Of a stretch of DNA of 5,606 bases, positions 1 through 5,582 are shown piece after piece. The translations under genes and the position numbers were made by a program. How positions within the stretch are numbered: the stretch's first letter is position 1; every line of letters starts with the position of its first letter. The notes below the pieces were generated by a model. It worked only from the letters and a program-made list of their open reading frames with translations. It was not told the origin of the DNA and did no database searches. Origin of the DNA: an uncultured Collinsella sp. (GTDB taxonomy: Bacteria > Actinomycetota > Coriobacteriia > Coriobacteriales > Coriobacteriaceae); contig USKV01000112.1 of the NCBI GenBank assembly GCA_900555355.1, forward strand, positions 1-5,606, read 5' to 3'.

Positions 1-378
1 GACGCGCACCGTGTAGAGCTCGTCGCACTCAAAAACGCCCACGCGCTTGCCGCCGCCGGCTCGCTTGAGGCCGCTGCGCGCTTCGAGCAGTGCGCCCACC
101 ACGCCCGGCTCCATGTTGTTGCCGGCGCGGTTGCATACCACGGTGGCGCCGCTGGCGGCAACGGCGTCGGCGATGAGGTTGGAGGTGGTGGTCTTGCCAT
201 TAGTACCGGTGATCACCACGCTGCGGTCGACCAGGCTCGCGAGGTCGCTTAGCAGCTCGGGGTCGATCTTCATGGCGATGCGGCCGGGAAGCACGCCACC
301 CTGGCGCTTGAGGACAGAGCGCAGTCCCCAGCGGGCGATATCGCTCGAGGTGCAGGCGAGAGATGAGCGGAAGTTCAT
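1..378 (-). CDS. murT: MurT, Mur-ligase-like subunit of lipid II isoglutaminyl synthase (5' part only)
   Basis: The first 126 codons read open to the window edge; the rest lies outside. MurT with the glutaminase-like partner GatD converts the D-glutamate of lipid II to D-isoglutamine at the cytoplasmic membrane, using ATP and glutamine. Visible are an N-terminal basic segment, LPGRIAMKID near residues 30-39 (Staphylococcus aureus MurT has a very similar LPGQIARKVD), the Mur-ligase P-loop GTNGKTTTSNLI near 58-69, CNRAGNNM near 82-89, and ECDE near 117-120, matching the acidic motif of the family. The cysteine-rich insertion typical of MurT would lie beyond the edge. The ATG at 378 has AGGA at 387-390, 8 nt upstream. 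It is third in a minus-strand unit, about 45 bp after the preceding gene; gatD is expected next but cannot be seen. MurT is preferred to MurC-F because of the short N-terminus leading directly to the P-loop. Confidence is high. Confidence 0.92.
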   Translation of the reverse strand, partial: MNFRSSLACTSSDIARWGLRSVLKRQGGVLPGRIAMKIDPELLSDLASLVDRSVVITGTNGKTTTSNLIADAVAASGATVVCNRAGNNMEPGVVGALLEARSGLKRAGGGKRVGVFECDELYTVRV

Positions 379-423
379 GAAGTCGTTCCTAACATAGATG
401 ACATGGTCGGGGCGATCGCGTCG

Positions 424-1467
424 CTAAAAGCCGTAGCGGCGCGCAAATTCCTGGGCAAGCTGCGATACATCTTCGCAGGCGTTGGCCCAGGGGGCAAAGT
501 CGGGGGTGTCCGAGATAATGCCGTCGGCCTCCCAAACTGCCTGGTGCGAAAGGTCCCAGGGGTCGTGCGGCTCGGGCCGGCAGGGAAGATACGGCGTCTG
601 GTACATGGGGTTCAGCAAGAAGAACGCGCCGCCCTCGCAACGGTTAGCGAACTCACGCAGCGCGCGCGTCGCCGGACGCATCTTGTTTGTTTTGAACAGC
701 AGAATCGTGCGGGCGAGCAGGTACCAGGGGGAGTTCTCGAGGGTATCGGCCCCCACCTGCTCCTCGAGCTGGTGAGCCAGGGCAAAAAAGCCGTCCTGGT
801 CTTCCAAGCGGGCGAGGGCGAGCAACACGGTGCCGGCAGCTCGGGTGGGATAACCTTCTGCCTTAAGGACGCGGCGGGCGTAGTTGGCAGCAGCGCGGTA
901 ACGAGCGCTCGCCATGCACAGCTGCGAGATGGCCTCGAGCGTGTGAAGCCAGCCAATAAGCGCCGGCTCGCTCACGGTAAGGTCTGCTGCGGTGACACCG
1001 TCGGCCAAAACATTATTGGCCCAGTAGTGCGGGGCCTCCATATCAAACCCGGGCACGCTCTGTTGCAGGTAGTCGGCCGTGCTCGTCTCGAGCTTCATCA
1101 GGTCGCCCAGGCAGGCGTCGACGGGCGTGTCCGCCAAAATGATGGCGAGCAGCTGGGCATCGACGGCCAGCGCATCGATGCGGACGATCTTGAGCAGTTC
1201 ATCACGCATATCGTCGAACAGGCGGTTGCGCGTCTGCTCAAACTCCTCGTCGCTGCCCATGTCCTCGATGCGGCGAAGCTCGTCAAGCAAATGACGATGA
1301 ACGCCGGCATAGGACAGCAGCGCTTGGGCATGCTCGGTCTGCGCATACTTGTGGGGGTTTGCGCTGATGTCGTTATGGACAAGCTCGCGTGCTGCATCGG
1401 TGAGTTCGGGGTGCGACGCCAGATAGGTGCGCTCCAGATAGGCGGGGATGTAGACGCTCGGATCCAT
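424..1467 (-). CDS. TPR-like helical-repeat protein of unknown function (second of a paralogous pair)
   Basis: This is a 347-residue protein that I cannot assign to a named family. It appears wholly helical, with no signal peptide or membrane segment, so it is probably cytoplasmic. A TPR-like unit with ARYRAAANYARRVL near residues 188-201 is followed by VLLALARLE near 214-222 and a further helical pair starting SPWYLLA near 246-252. The C-terminal part carries TPDFAPWANA near 321-330. The ATG at 1467 has an excellent AGGGAGGAG site (1475-1483, 7 nt spacing) and overlaps the TAA of the upstream gene by one base (TAATG), which suggests translational coupling. The stop is TAG at 424-426, and murT follows after about 45 bp without a visible terminator. 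The order and spacing of several motifs match the upstream gene, so the two look like an old duplication. Helical repeats of this kind usually bind proteins, so a scaffold or partner role is plausible but unproven. The coding call is secure; the function is not. Confidence 0.9.
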   Translation of the reverse strand: MDPSVYIPAYLERTYLASHPELTDAARELVHNDISANPHKYAQTEHAQALLSYAGVHRHLLDELRRIEDMGSDEEFEQTRNRLFDDMRDELLKIVRIDALAVDAQLLAIILADTPVDACLGDLMKLETSTADYLQQSVPGFDMEAPHYWANNVLADGVTAADLTVSEPALIGWLHTLEAISQLCMASARYRAAANYARRVLKAEGYPTRAAGTVLLALARLEDQDGFFALAHQLEEQVGADTLENSPWYLLARTILLFKTNKMRPATRALREFANRCEGGAFFLLNPMYQTPYLPCRPEPHDPWDLSHQAVWEADGIISDTPDFAPWANACEDVSQLAQEFARRYGF

Positions 1468-2543
1468 TAGAGGTCTCCTCCCTTAAACGGCAATCCCTGT
1501 TCGGCCGCGCGCAGGATTCGTTCGTCGATCTGAGAGCGCACGATGTCGTTGGTGGCGACCCAGGCGGCAAAGCTGGCGTTGTCGGGCGCGCCTAGGCCCT
1601 CCTGCAGCACCGGCGTCGCCTCGGACAGGGCAAGGACAAGCTCATCGGTGGAGCCCGGACCTACGTTGACGCGGGCATAGATGCCATCGGGAAACTCGGT
1701 TTGGAAGTAGAGTGCTTCGGCTGCGTGCGGGCATGAGCGCACCAGGATGCGCAGGTAGTGTTCGGCGCCCTCGTAATCCAGCTCGCGCCAGGCTGCGCTC
1801 ATCAGTGCGATGAGCGTCCACGGGTCCAAGTCGCGCTCTGCGTCCTTGGGACGGCGGCGCAGCGGCGTGTTGGCAAGATAGGGTACGGAGTGGGCGGAAC
1901 GAAAACGCTTGAGCTCCTCGGCAGGGTATTCGAGCTTTGCCATGGCAAGCATCGCGGTATGGCGGACGCCAGCGGGGTCGTTGGGCGCAAAGTCCAGGCT
2001 GCGATTCGCGGCATCCAGCGACATGCGGTAGCGGCCGCTAATGAGCGCGCGCGATGCCAAGGCGGCAAGCCAGCGCAGGTAGGGACGGCGGGTCAGGTCG
2101 CCTGCGGCCTCACGCTCGTAGGGGTCCTGCGCCGAGGCGATCTTGAGCGCCAGATCGTGCTCCACCTCGTCGCACTTGGACACCAGATACTGCACGTATT
2201 CCTCGTTGGATTCGGCTGTGAGCGCCGTCAGCATGCGCTGGGCATCCCAGTTGGCCGGATCGAGCGCGGCCGCCTCGCGGAGCATGTTCTCGGCTGCGGC
2301 TTCTTCTTGCTCTGCCTGGGCGTCGTCGGGGATAAAGGGGATGCGGTAGTCGACAGCCTCGACGACCTTGGCGATCAGATGCCCAGCTCGGTCGCGATCG
2401 TGCACGATGAGCGGCGCGGGGTTGCGGGTGAATTGCTCCATCAGACGCTCGACGGCGGGGCCGTCGGTGAGTGGGATATTGTCGCGGCGCAAGGCCTCAA
2501 GAACGAGGCGATGGCAATCCTCTTGAATGGGATCGAATGCCAT
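1467..2543 (-). CDS. TPR-like helical-repeat protein of unknown function (first of a paralogous pair)
   Basis: This is a 358-residue, apparently soluble helical protein with no family I can name. TPR-like segments are visible: NMLREAAALDPANWDAQRML near residues 86-105, GRYRMSLDAANRSLDFAPND near 170-189 followed by AMLAMAKLE near 197-205, and a third at LDYEGAEHYLRILV near 255-268. The C-terminus carries ASFAAWVATND near 323-333, the counterpart of FAPWANA in the downstream protein. The ATG at 2543 was chosen because AAAGGAGG (2548-2555) sits 4 nt upstream. An in-frame TTG at 2573 would add ten residues, but the strong site would then lie inside the gene. It is the first gene of the minus-strand unit, and its TAA overlaps the next start by one base. 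The pairing and spacing suggest co-expression with the next gene and with murT; any role in cell-wall synthesis is inferred from position alone. Confidence 0.9.
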   Translation of the reverse strand: MAFDPIQEDCHRLVLEALRRDNIPLTDGPAVERLMEQFTRNPAPLIVHDRDRAGHLIAKVVEAVDYRIPFIPDDAQAEQEEAAAENMLREAAALDPANWDAQRMLTALTAESNEEYVQYLVSKCDEVEHDLALKIASAQDPYEREAAGDLTRRPYLRWLAALASRALISGRYRMSLDAANRSLDFAPNDPAGVRHTAMLAMAKLEYPAEELKRFRSAHSVPYLANTPLRRRPKDAERDLDPWTLIALMSAAWRELDYEGAEHYLRILVRSCPHAAEALYFQTEFPDGIYARVNVGPGSTDELVLALSEATPVLQEGLGAPDNASFAAWVATNDIVRSQIDERILRAAEQGLPFKGGDL

Positions 2544-2547
2544 GGGG

Positions 2548-2555
2548 CCTCCTTT
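2548..2555 (-). promoter_or_regulatory. Ribosome binding site that fixes the start of the first repeat-protein gene
   Basis: Read on the minus strand this is AAAGGAGG, with 4 nt to the ATG at 2543. Its strength argues for that ATG over the in-frame TTG 30 nt further upstream. Confidence 0.8.
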
Positions 2556-2580
2556 GCTGCGGTTAGGGTTCAAATGTCTC

Positions 2581-2586
2581 TATATA
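2581..2586 (-). promoter_or_regulatory. Candidate -10 element for the repeat-protein/murT unit
   Basis: The minus strand reads TTATATAGAG here, an AT-rich island in GC-rich surroundings and 38 bp upstream of the ATG at 2543. TATATA or TATAGA could serve as the -10. No good -35 (TTGACA-like) is seen 16-18 bp further upstream, so this is only a candidate. Confidence 0.3.
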
Positions 2587-2882
2587 AGGTCCTAGTTTAC
2601 CCGCATGTGGCACACCGGGGGTGCCGCACTTGGACTTGCACCTTTGCACCACGAAGACGGATGTCGCACAAATGTCGGCACCTCGGTTGCGCGGGTGGTA
2701 TCACAGTGCCGTAAACGGTCGATTTTTGGCGGCGAACGGGGCGCATTTTTGAGGGGCACAGCCCTGCCCGGGATATGTAGTCAACCCTGATAAAACGTTT
2801 GCCCAGCTTGGGGTACGAATGCCCCACAAGAGTCTTCAGGGATAGAAAAAACGTTTCATCATTGTCAGCTTTAGGTGAATAA

Positions 2883-2910
2883 CTGACCAACCAGAACGGT
2901 AAAATAATGT
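2883..2910 (+). promoter_or_regulatory. Candidate promoter for the iron alcohol dehydrogenase gene
   Basis: CTGACC at 2883-2888 resembles a -35 (4 of 6 to TTGACA). It is followed after 16 bp by TAATGT at 2905-2910; overlapping choices TAAAAT (2900-2905) and AATAAT (2903-2908) match the -10 consensus better but at poor spacing. A start near 2917 would give a leader of about 125 nt containing the inverted repeat at 2976-3002. A competing choice is TATATA at 3001-3006, which has no -35 match and would give a leader of about 30 nt. The sequence does not decide between them. Confidence 0.3.
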
Positions 2911-2975
2911 TTGTCTGAGCGTTGAGACGTTTAGACATCGCGCATTGTCATCGCCGGCAACGCGCAAACCGGTCC

Positions 2976-3002
2976 TAACGGAGCCAATTGGGTGCTCCGT
3001 TA
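2976..3002. repeat. Perfect 9 bp inverted repeat upstream of the alcohol dehydrogenase
   Basis: TAACGGAGC (2976-2984) and GCTCCGTTA (2994-3002) are exact reverse complements separated by 9 nt, with CAATTG inside the spacer. The element ends 40 bp before the ATG at 3043 and abuts the TATATA at 3001-3006. No T-run follows, so it is not an intrinsic terminator for plus-strand transcription. It may be a repressor or activator operator overlapping a promoter, or a hairpin in the 5' leader; position alone does not separate these. Confidence 0.6.
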
Positions 3003-3030
3003 TATACGCAAGTCTAAGAGGGGCTTGTTT

Positions 3031-3036
3031 AGGAGG
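3031..3036 (+). promoter_or_regulatory. Ribosome binding site that fixes the alcohol dehydrogenase start
   Basis: A perfect AGGAGG with 6 nt to the ATG at 3043. It argues against the in-frame GTG at 2992, which would place this site inside the coding region and add 17 basic residues that do not look like family sequence. Confidence 0.9.
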
Positions 3037-3042
3037 CACAGT

Positions 3043-4266
3043 ATGGGACGTTTTACCAATCCTCGCGATCTGTACTTTGGTGAGGGCGCTCGCCACGAGG
3101 TGAAGAACCTCAAGGGCAAGAAGGCCATCATCGTTTCTGGCGGCAGCTCTATGCGCCGCGGCGGGTTCCTGCAGGACGTTGAGGCCGACCTTAAGGAAGG
3201 CGGTTTCGAGGTCAAGCTGTTCGAGGGCGTCGAGTCCGATCCGTCCATCGAGACGGTCATGAAGGGCGCCGAGGCCATGCGCGAGTTCGAGCCCGACTGG
3301 ATTATCGCCATCGGCGGCGGCTCGCCCATCGATGCCGCTAAGGCCATGTGGGTCTTCTACGAGTATCCCGAGGAGTCCTTCGATAACATCATCCAGCCGT
3401 TCAGCTTCCCCGAGCTGCGTCAGAAGGCTCATTTCTGCGCCATCTCCTCTACCTCCGGCACCGCTACCGAGGTCACCGCGTTCTCCGTCATTACCGACTA
3501 CGCCAAGGGCATCAAGTACCCGCTGGCCGACTTCAACATCACCCCTGATGTCGCCATCGTCGACCCCGAGCTCACCTACACCATGCCCGCCAAGCTGTGC
3601 GCTCACACCGGCATGGATGCTCTGACCCACTGCATGGAGGCCTACGTTTCCACCTGCGCCTCTATGTTCACCGACGCCAACGCTCTGCACGGCATCCGCG
3701 AGATCGTCGAGTGGCTGCCCAAGTCCTATGCTGGCGACCATGAGGCCCGTCAGCACATGCACGAGGCTCAGTGCATCGCCGGTATCGCCTTCTCCTCGGG
3801 CCTGCTGGGCATCGTTCACTCCATGGCTCACAAGACCGGTGCAGCCTTTGAGAACGGTCACATCATCCACGGTGCTGCTAACGCCATGTACCTGGGCAAG
3901 GTCATCCAGTGGAACTCCAAGGACCCGCGTGCTGCCGAGCGTTATGCTTACGTGGCCAAGGAGATCCTGCACCTTCCCGGCGAGACCAACGAGGAGCTCA
4001 TCGCCGCGCTCGTCCAGAAGATTCGCGACCTCAACGACCAGCTCAACATTCCGCAGTCCATCAAGGATTACGCGAATGGTGGCGTGAAGGTCGACGCCGA
4101 GAACCCGCAGATGGTTTCCGAGGAGGAGTTCCTCGCCAAGCTCCCCGAGATCGCCGCGAACGCCGAGCAGGACGCCTGCACGCCCGAGAACCCGCGTGAG
4201 ACCAAGGCTGCCGACTTCGAGAAGATTCTCAAGGCCTGCTACTACGACACCGACATCGATTTCTAA
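3043..4266 (+). CDS. Iron-containing alcohol dehydrogenase (group III, AdhE C-terminal-like)
   Basis: This 407-residue soluble enzyme interconverts alcohols and aldehydes or ketones with a nicotinamide cofactor and a divalent metal, usually iron. Visible are the N-terminal cofactor half with GGGSPIDAAK at residues 91-100, STSGTATEVTAFSVI near 136-150, the metal site with D192 and H196 in GMDALTHCMEAYVS, and VHSMAHK with H259 and H263. A last histidine follows in NGHIIHGAANAM (H273 or H276). Its closest remembered resemblance is to the C-terminal half of bifunctional AdhE (MWV.YE, KYPLAD, CHSMAHK, then a CT..NPR tail). It is somewhat longer than the roughly 385 residues of FucO because of a C-terminal extension. 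Where FucO and AdhE carry the aspartate that favours NAD, this protein has VSGGSSMRR near 31-39, closer to the GGGS stretch of NADPH-using YqhD. The ATG follows AGGAGG. A strong terminator follows 21 bp after the stop. The substrate is not certain; butanol, propanediol or ethanol type activity are all possible. Confidence 0.93.
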   Translation: MGRFTNPRDLYFGEGARHEVKNLKGKKAIIVSGGSSMRRGGFLQDVEADLKEGGFEVKLFEGVESDPSIETVMKGAEAMREFEPDWIIAIGGGSPIDAAKAMWVFYEYPEESFDNIIQPFSFPELRQKAHFCAISSTSGTATEVTAFSVITDYAKGIKYPLADFNITPDVAIVDPELTYTMPAKLCAHTGMDALTHCMEAYVSTCASMFTDANALHGIREIVEWLPKSYAGDHEARQHMHEAQCIAGIAFSSGLLGIVHSMAHKTGAAFENGHIIHGAANAMYLGKVIQWNSKDPRAAERYAYVAKEILHLPGETNEELIAALVQKIRDLNDQLNIPQSIKDYANGGVKVDAENPQMVSEEEFLAKLPEIAANAEQDACTPENPRETKAADFEKILKACYYDTDIDF

Positions 4267-4272
4267 TCGACT

Positions 4273-4289
4273 CTTGTTATCGTAACGAG
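4273..4289 (+). other. Small hairpin abutting the inter-dehydrogenase terminator
   Basis: CTTGTTA and TAACGAG can pair (one G-U) around the loop TCG. Its last two bases (4288-4289) are also the first two of the terminator stem, so the structures compete slightly at the base. It may be incidental. Confidence 0.3.
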
Positions 4290-4333
4290 GGGCTCCGCAC
4301 GTATCTGTACGGAGCCCCTTTCTTTTTTCTTTT
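4288..4333 (+). terminator. Strong rho-independent terminator between the two dehydrogenases
   Basis: AGGGGCTCCG (4288-4297) pairs perfectly with CGGAGCCCCT (4310-4319), ten mostly G-C pairs around a 12 nt loop, followed by a T-rich tract to 4333 interrupted only by two C residues. It should end most transcripts of the alcohol dehydrogenase. The T-tract finishes about 16 bp before the gldA start, so any gldA transcript beginning upstream of it must read through this hairpin. Confidence 0.92.
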
Positions 4334-4349
4334 AGAGAATGGGATAGTT

Positions 4350-5450
4350 ATGGCTGCAATTTTCAATAGCCCCAGCAAGTACATCCAGGGTCCGGACGAG
4401 CTCGCCAAGCTCGGTTCCTATGTCGAGCCGCTCGGCGCTAAGGCCCTCGTCATCGTGACGCCTTCGGGCAAGAAGCGCGTCGGTGCCAAGATCGAGGGCG
4501 GCTTTGCCGAGGCTAAGGCCGAGCTGCTGTTTGAGGACTTTAACGGCGAGTGCTCCAAGGGCGAGGTCGATCGCCTGGTTGCGCTCGCTCGCGACAACGG
4601 TTGCGACATCATCGTCGGCGTCGGTGGCGGCAAGATCCTCGACACCGCGAAGGCCGTCGCCTATTACCTGGAGTCCCCGGTTATCATTTGCCCCACCATC
4701 GCTTCGACCGATGCACCGTGCTCGGCACTTTCGGTGCTCTACACCGATGACGGCCAGTTCGATAAGTACCTGTTCCTTAAGGCAAACCCCAACATTGTCC
4801 TGATGGATACGACGGTTATCGCGGCGAGCCCGGTGCGCCTGACGGTTTCCGGTATGGGCGATGCGCTCGCAACCTACTTTGAGGCCCAGGCGACGCATGA
4901 TGCCGACGGTGGCACTTGCGCCGGCGGCAAGGGCGGCATGGCTGGCTTGGCGCTCGCCAAGCTCTGCTACGAGACGCTTATGGCCGATGGCGTGAAGGCC
5001 AAGGTCGCGCTGGAGAAGGGTGCGCTCACGCCTGCCGTGGAGCACATCATCGAGGCAAACACGCTGCTTTCGGGCATTGGCTTTGAGAGCTCGGGCCTTG
5101 CTGCTGCTCATGCCATCCACAATGGCCTGACGATGCTGCCCGAGTGCCACGGCATGTATCACGGCGAGAAGGTCGCCTTTGGCACCATCGTCCAGCTGGT
5201 ACTCGAGGATGCTCCGACTGAGAAACTCGAGGAAGTCCTGGGCTTCTGCATTGAGCTGGGCCTGCCGGTCACGATGAAGGAACTTGGCGTTGCCGAGCTT
5301 ACGCGCGAGCAGGCCATGATTGTTGCCGAGGCCGCCTGCGCGCCCGATGACACCATGTGCAACATGCCGTTTGAGGTGACGCCCGAGATGGTCGCAAACG
5401 CCATCCTGGGTGCCGACGCGCTGGGCCACTACTATCTCATGGATGAGTAA
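4350..5450 (+). CDS. gldA: Glycerol dehydrogenase GldA
   Basis: This 366-residue enzyme matches the length and whole architecture of bacterial glycerol dehydrogenases, which oxidise glycerol to dihydroxyacetone with NAD and a zinc ion in the cytoplasm. Visible are SPSKYIQGPDEL at residues 7-18, the nucleotide loop GVGGGKILDTAKA near 90-102, TIASTDAPCSALSVLYTDDG at 116-135, and zinc ligands D171 (SGMGDALATYFEA), H254 (LAAAHAIHNG) and H271 (YHGEKVAFG), the same numbering I recall for Escherichia coli GldA. At the end of beta strand 2, where E. coli and Geobacillus enzymes have an aspartate, this protein has T37, followed by PSGKKR, so its cofactor preference could differ. The start is the ATG at 4350; a poor ribosome site (GGGA at 4341-4344 only) contrasts with the strong sites of the other genes. 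It is preceded by a terminator and followed by its own. It may feed glycerol-derived triose into glycolysis, or run in reverse. Confidence 0.95.
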   Translation: MAAIFNSPSKYIQGPDELAKLGSYVEPLGAKALVIVTPSGKKRVGAKIEGGFAEAKAELLFEDFNGECSKGEVDRLVALARDNGCDIIVGVGGGKILDTAKAVAYYLESPVIICPTIASTDAPCSALSVLYTDDGQFDKYLFLKANPNIVLMDTTVIAASPVRLTVSGMGDALATYFEAQATHDADGGTCAGGKGGMAGLALAKLCYETLMADGVKAKVALEKGALTPAVEHIIEANTLLSGIGFESSGLAAAHAIHNGLTMLPECHGMYHGEKVAFGTIVQLVLEDAPTEKLEEVLGFCIELGLPVTMKELGVAELTREQAMIVAEAACAPDDTMCNMPFEVTPEMVANAILGADALGHYYLMDE

Positions 5451-5464
5451 ATCAAGCTAAGGAA

Positions 5465-5498
5465 GGGGCAAAGCCAACAGATGGCTTTGCCCCTTTTT
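5465..5498 (+). terminator. Rho-independent terminator of gldA
   Basis: GGGGCAAAGCC (5465-5475) pairs perfectly with GGCTTTGCCCC (5483-5493) around a 7 nt loop; AA at 5463-5464 can extend the stem into the T-run 5494-5498. It begins 14 bp after the gldA stop. Confidence 0.92.
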
Positions 5499-5502
5499 GC
5501 TA

Positions 5503-5533
5503 TGGTGCAAAGGGGTCAGGTTACTTTGTACCA
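5503..5533. repeat. Palindromic REP-like element between convergent terminators
   Basis: TGGTGCAAAG (5503-5512) and CTTTGTACCA (5524-5533) form a 10 bp inverted repeat with one G-U, around a spacer GGGTCAGGTTA. The core GGGGTCAGG next to a short palindrome resembles dispersed repeats linked to REP-associated tyrosine (Y1) transposases in many bacteria. Only one copy is visible here, so its repetitive nature is an inference. Confidence 0.4.
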
Positions 5534-5535
5534 AA

Positions 5536-5576
5536 GAGGGCGGGGTAGGCCTGCGATGAGGTTTTGCCCCGCCCTC
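5536..5576 (-). terminator. Probable terminator of a convergent gene entering from the right
   Basis: GAGGGCGGGG (5536-5545) and CCCCGCCCTC (5567-5576) are exact complements with a 21 nt loop. Read on the minus strand, the hairpin begins 6 nt after a possible TAG stop and is followed by TTTGG, a short T-run; on the plus strand it is followed by GTTTG. The minus-strand reading is slightly better supported. Confidence 0.45.
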
Positions 5577-5582
5577 GTTTGC

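Larger units (their letters stand above)
2544..3042. other. Divergent intergenic region with control elements, no convincing gene
   Basis: The region separates the minus-strand murT unit from the plus-strand dehydrogenases. Its left part (about 2600-2770) is GC-rich with many GTGC/GCAC clusters and two ATTTTTG tracts. Its right part (about 2780-2960) is clearly more AT-rich, as expected for promoters, and holds two exact AAACGTTT palindromes (2793-2800, 2849-2856) plus a near copy AGACGTTT (2925-2932). Also seen are GTCAG/CTGAC inverted arms at 2864-2868 and 2883-2887, a small hairpin GGGGTA-CGAA-TGCCCC at 2810-2825, and a perfect inverted repeat at 2976-3002. A 113-codon minus-strand reading frame (2597-2938) has no ribosome site and no recognisable domain and is not called. 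Confidence 0.6.

Noticed and set aside
403..1470. Long plus-strand open frame opposite the second repeat-protein gene
   Set aside because: It mirrors the real minus-strand gene, has no ribosome site and a composition unlike a folded protein. The minus strand has a strong ribosome site and a coupled start.
2544..2573. TTG at 2573 as start of the first repeat-protein gene
   Set aside because: The AAAGGAGG site at 2548-2555 lies downstream of it and fits the ATG at 2543.
1758..2714. Long plus-strand open frame opposite the first repeat-protein gene
   Set aside because: Shadow of the minus-strand gene; it runs through that gene's start region and shows no domain.
2790..2803. AAACGTTT site as a catabolite-response (cre) element
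   Set aside because: It matches only part of the Bacillus-type consensus, and I know of no basis for CcpA control in this lineage.
2810..2825. GGGGTA-CGAA-TGCCCC hairpin as a terminator
   Set aside because: Only six pairs and no T-run on either side.
2862..2890. TTGTCAG/CTGACCAA arms as a Rex redox-repressor site
   Set aside because: Spacing of 14 nt and the arm sequence do not match the TTGTGAA-N4-TTCACAA type.
2597..2938. 113-codon minus-strand open frame in the intergenic region
   Set aside because: No ribosome site before its ATG, no recognisable domain, and it crosses the AT-rich promoter region.
2992..3042. GTG at 2992 as start of the alcohol dehydrogenase
   Set aside because: No ribosome site upstream, it lies within the inverted repeat, and AGGAGG at 3031 serves the ATG at 3043.
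2836..3972. Long minus-strand open frame opposite the alcohol dehydrogenase
   Set aside because: Low-complexity Val/Gly/Leu/Asp-rich translation typical of the strand opposite a GC-rich gene; the plus strand encodes an unmistakable enzyme.
4332..5429. Long minus-strand open frame opposite gldA
   Set aside because: Opposite-strand shadow of a clearly recognised glycerol dehydrogenase; no ribosome site.
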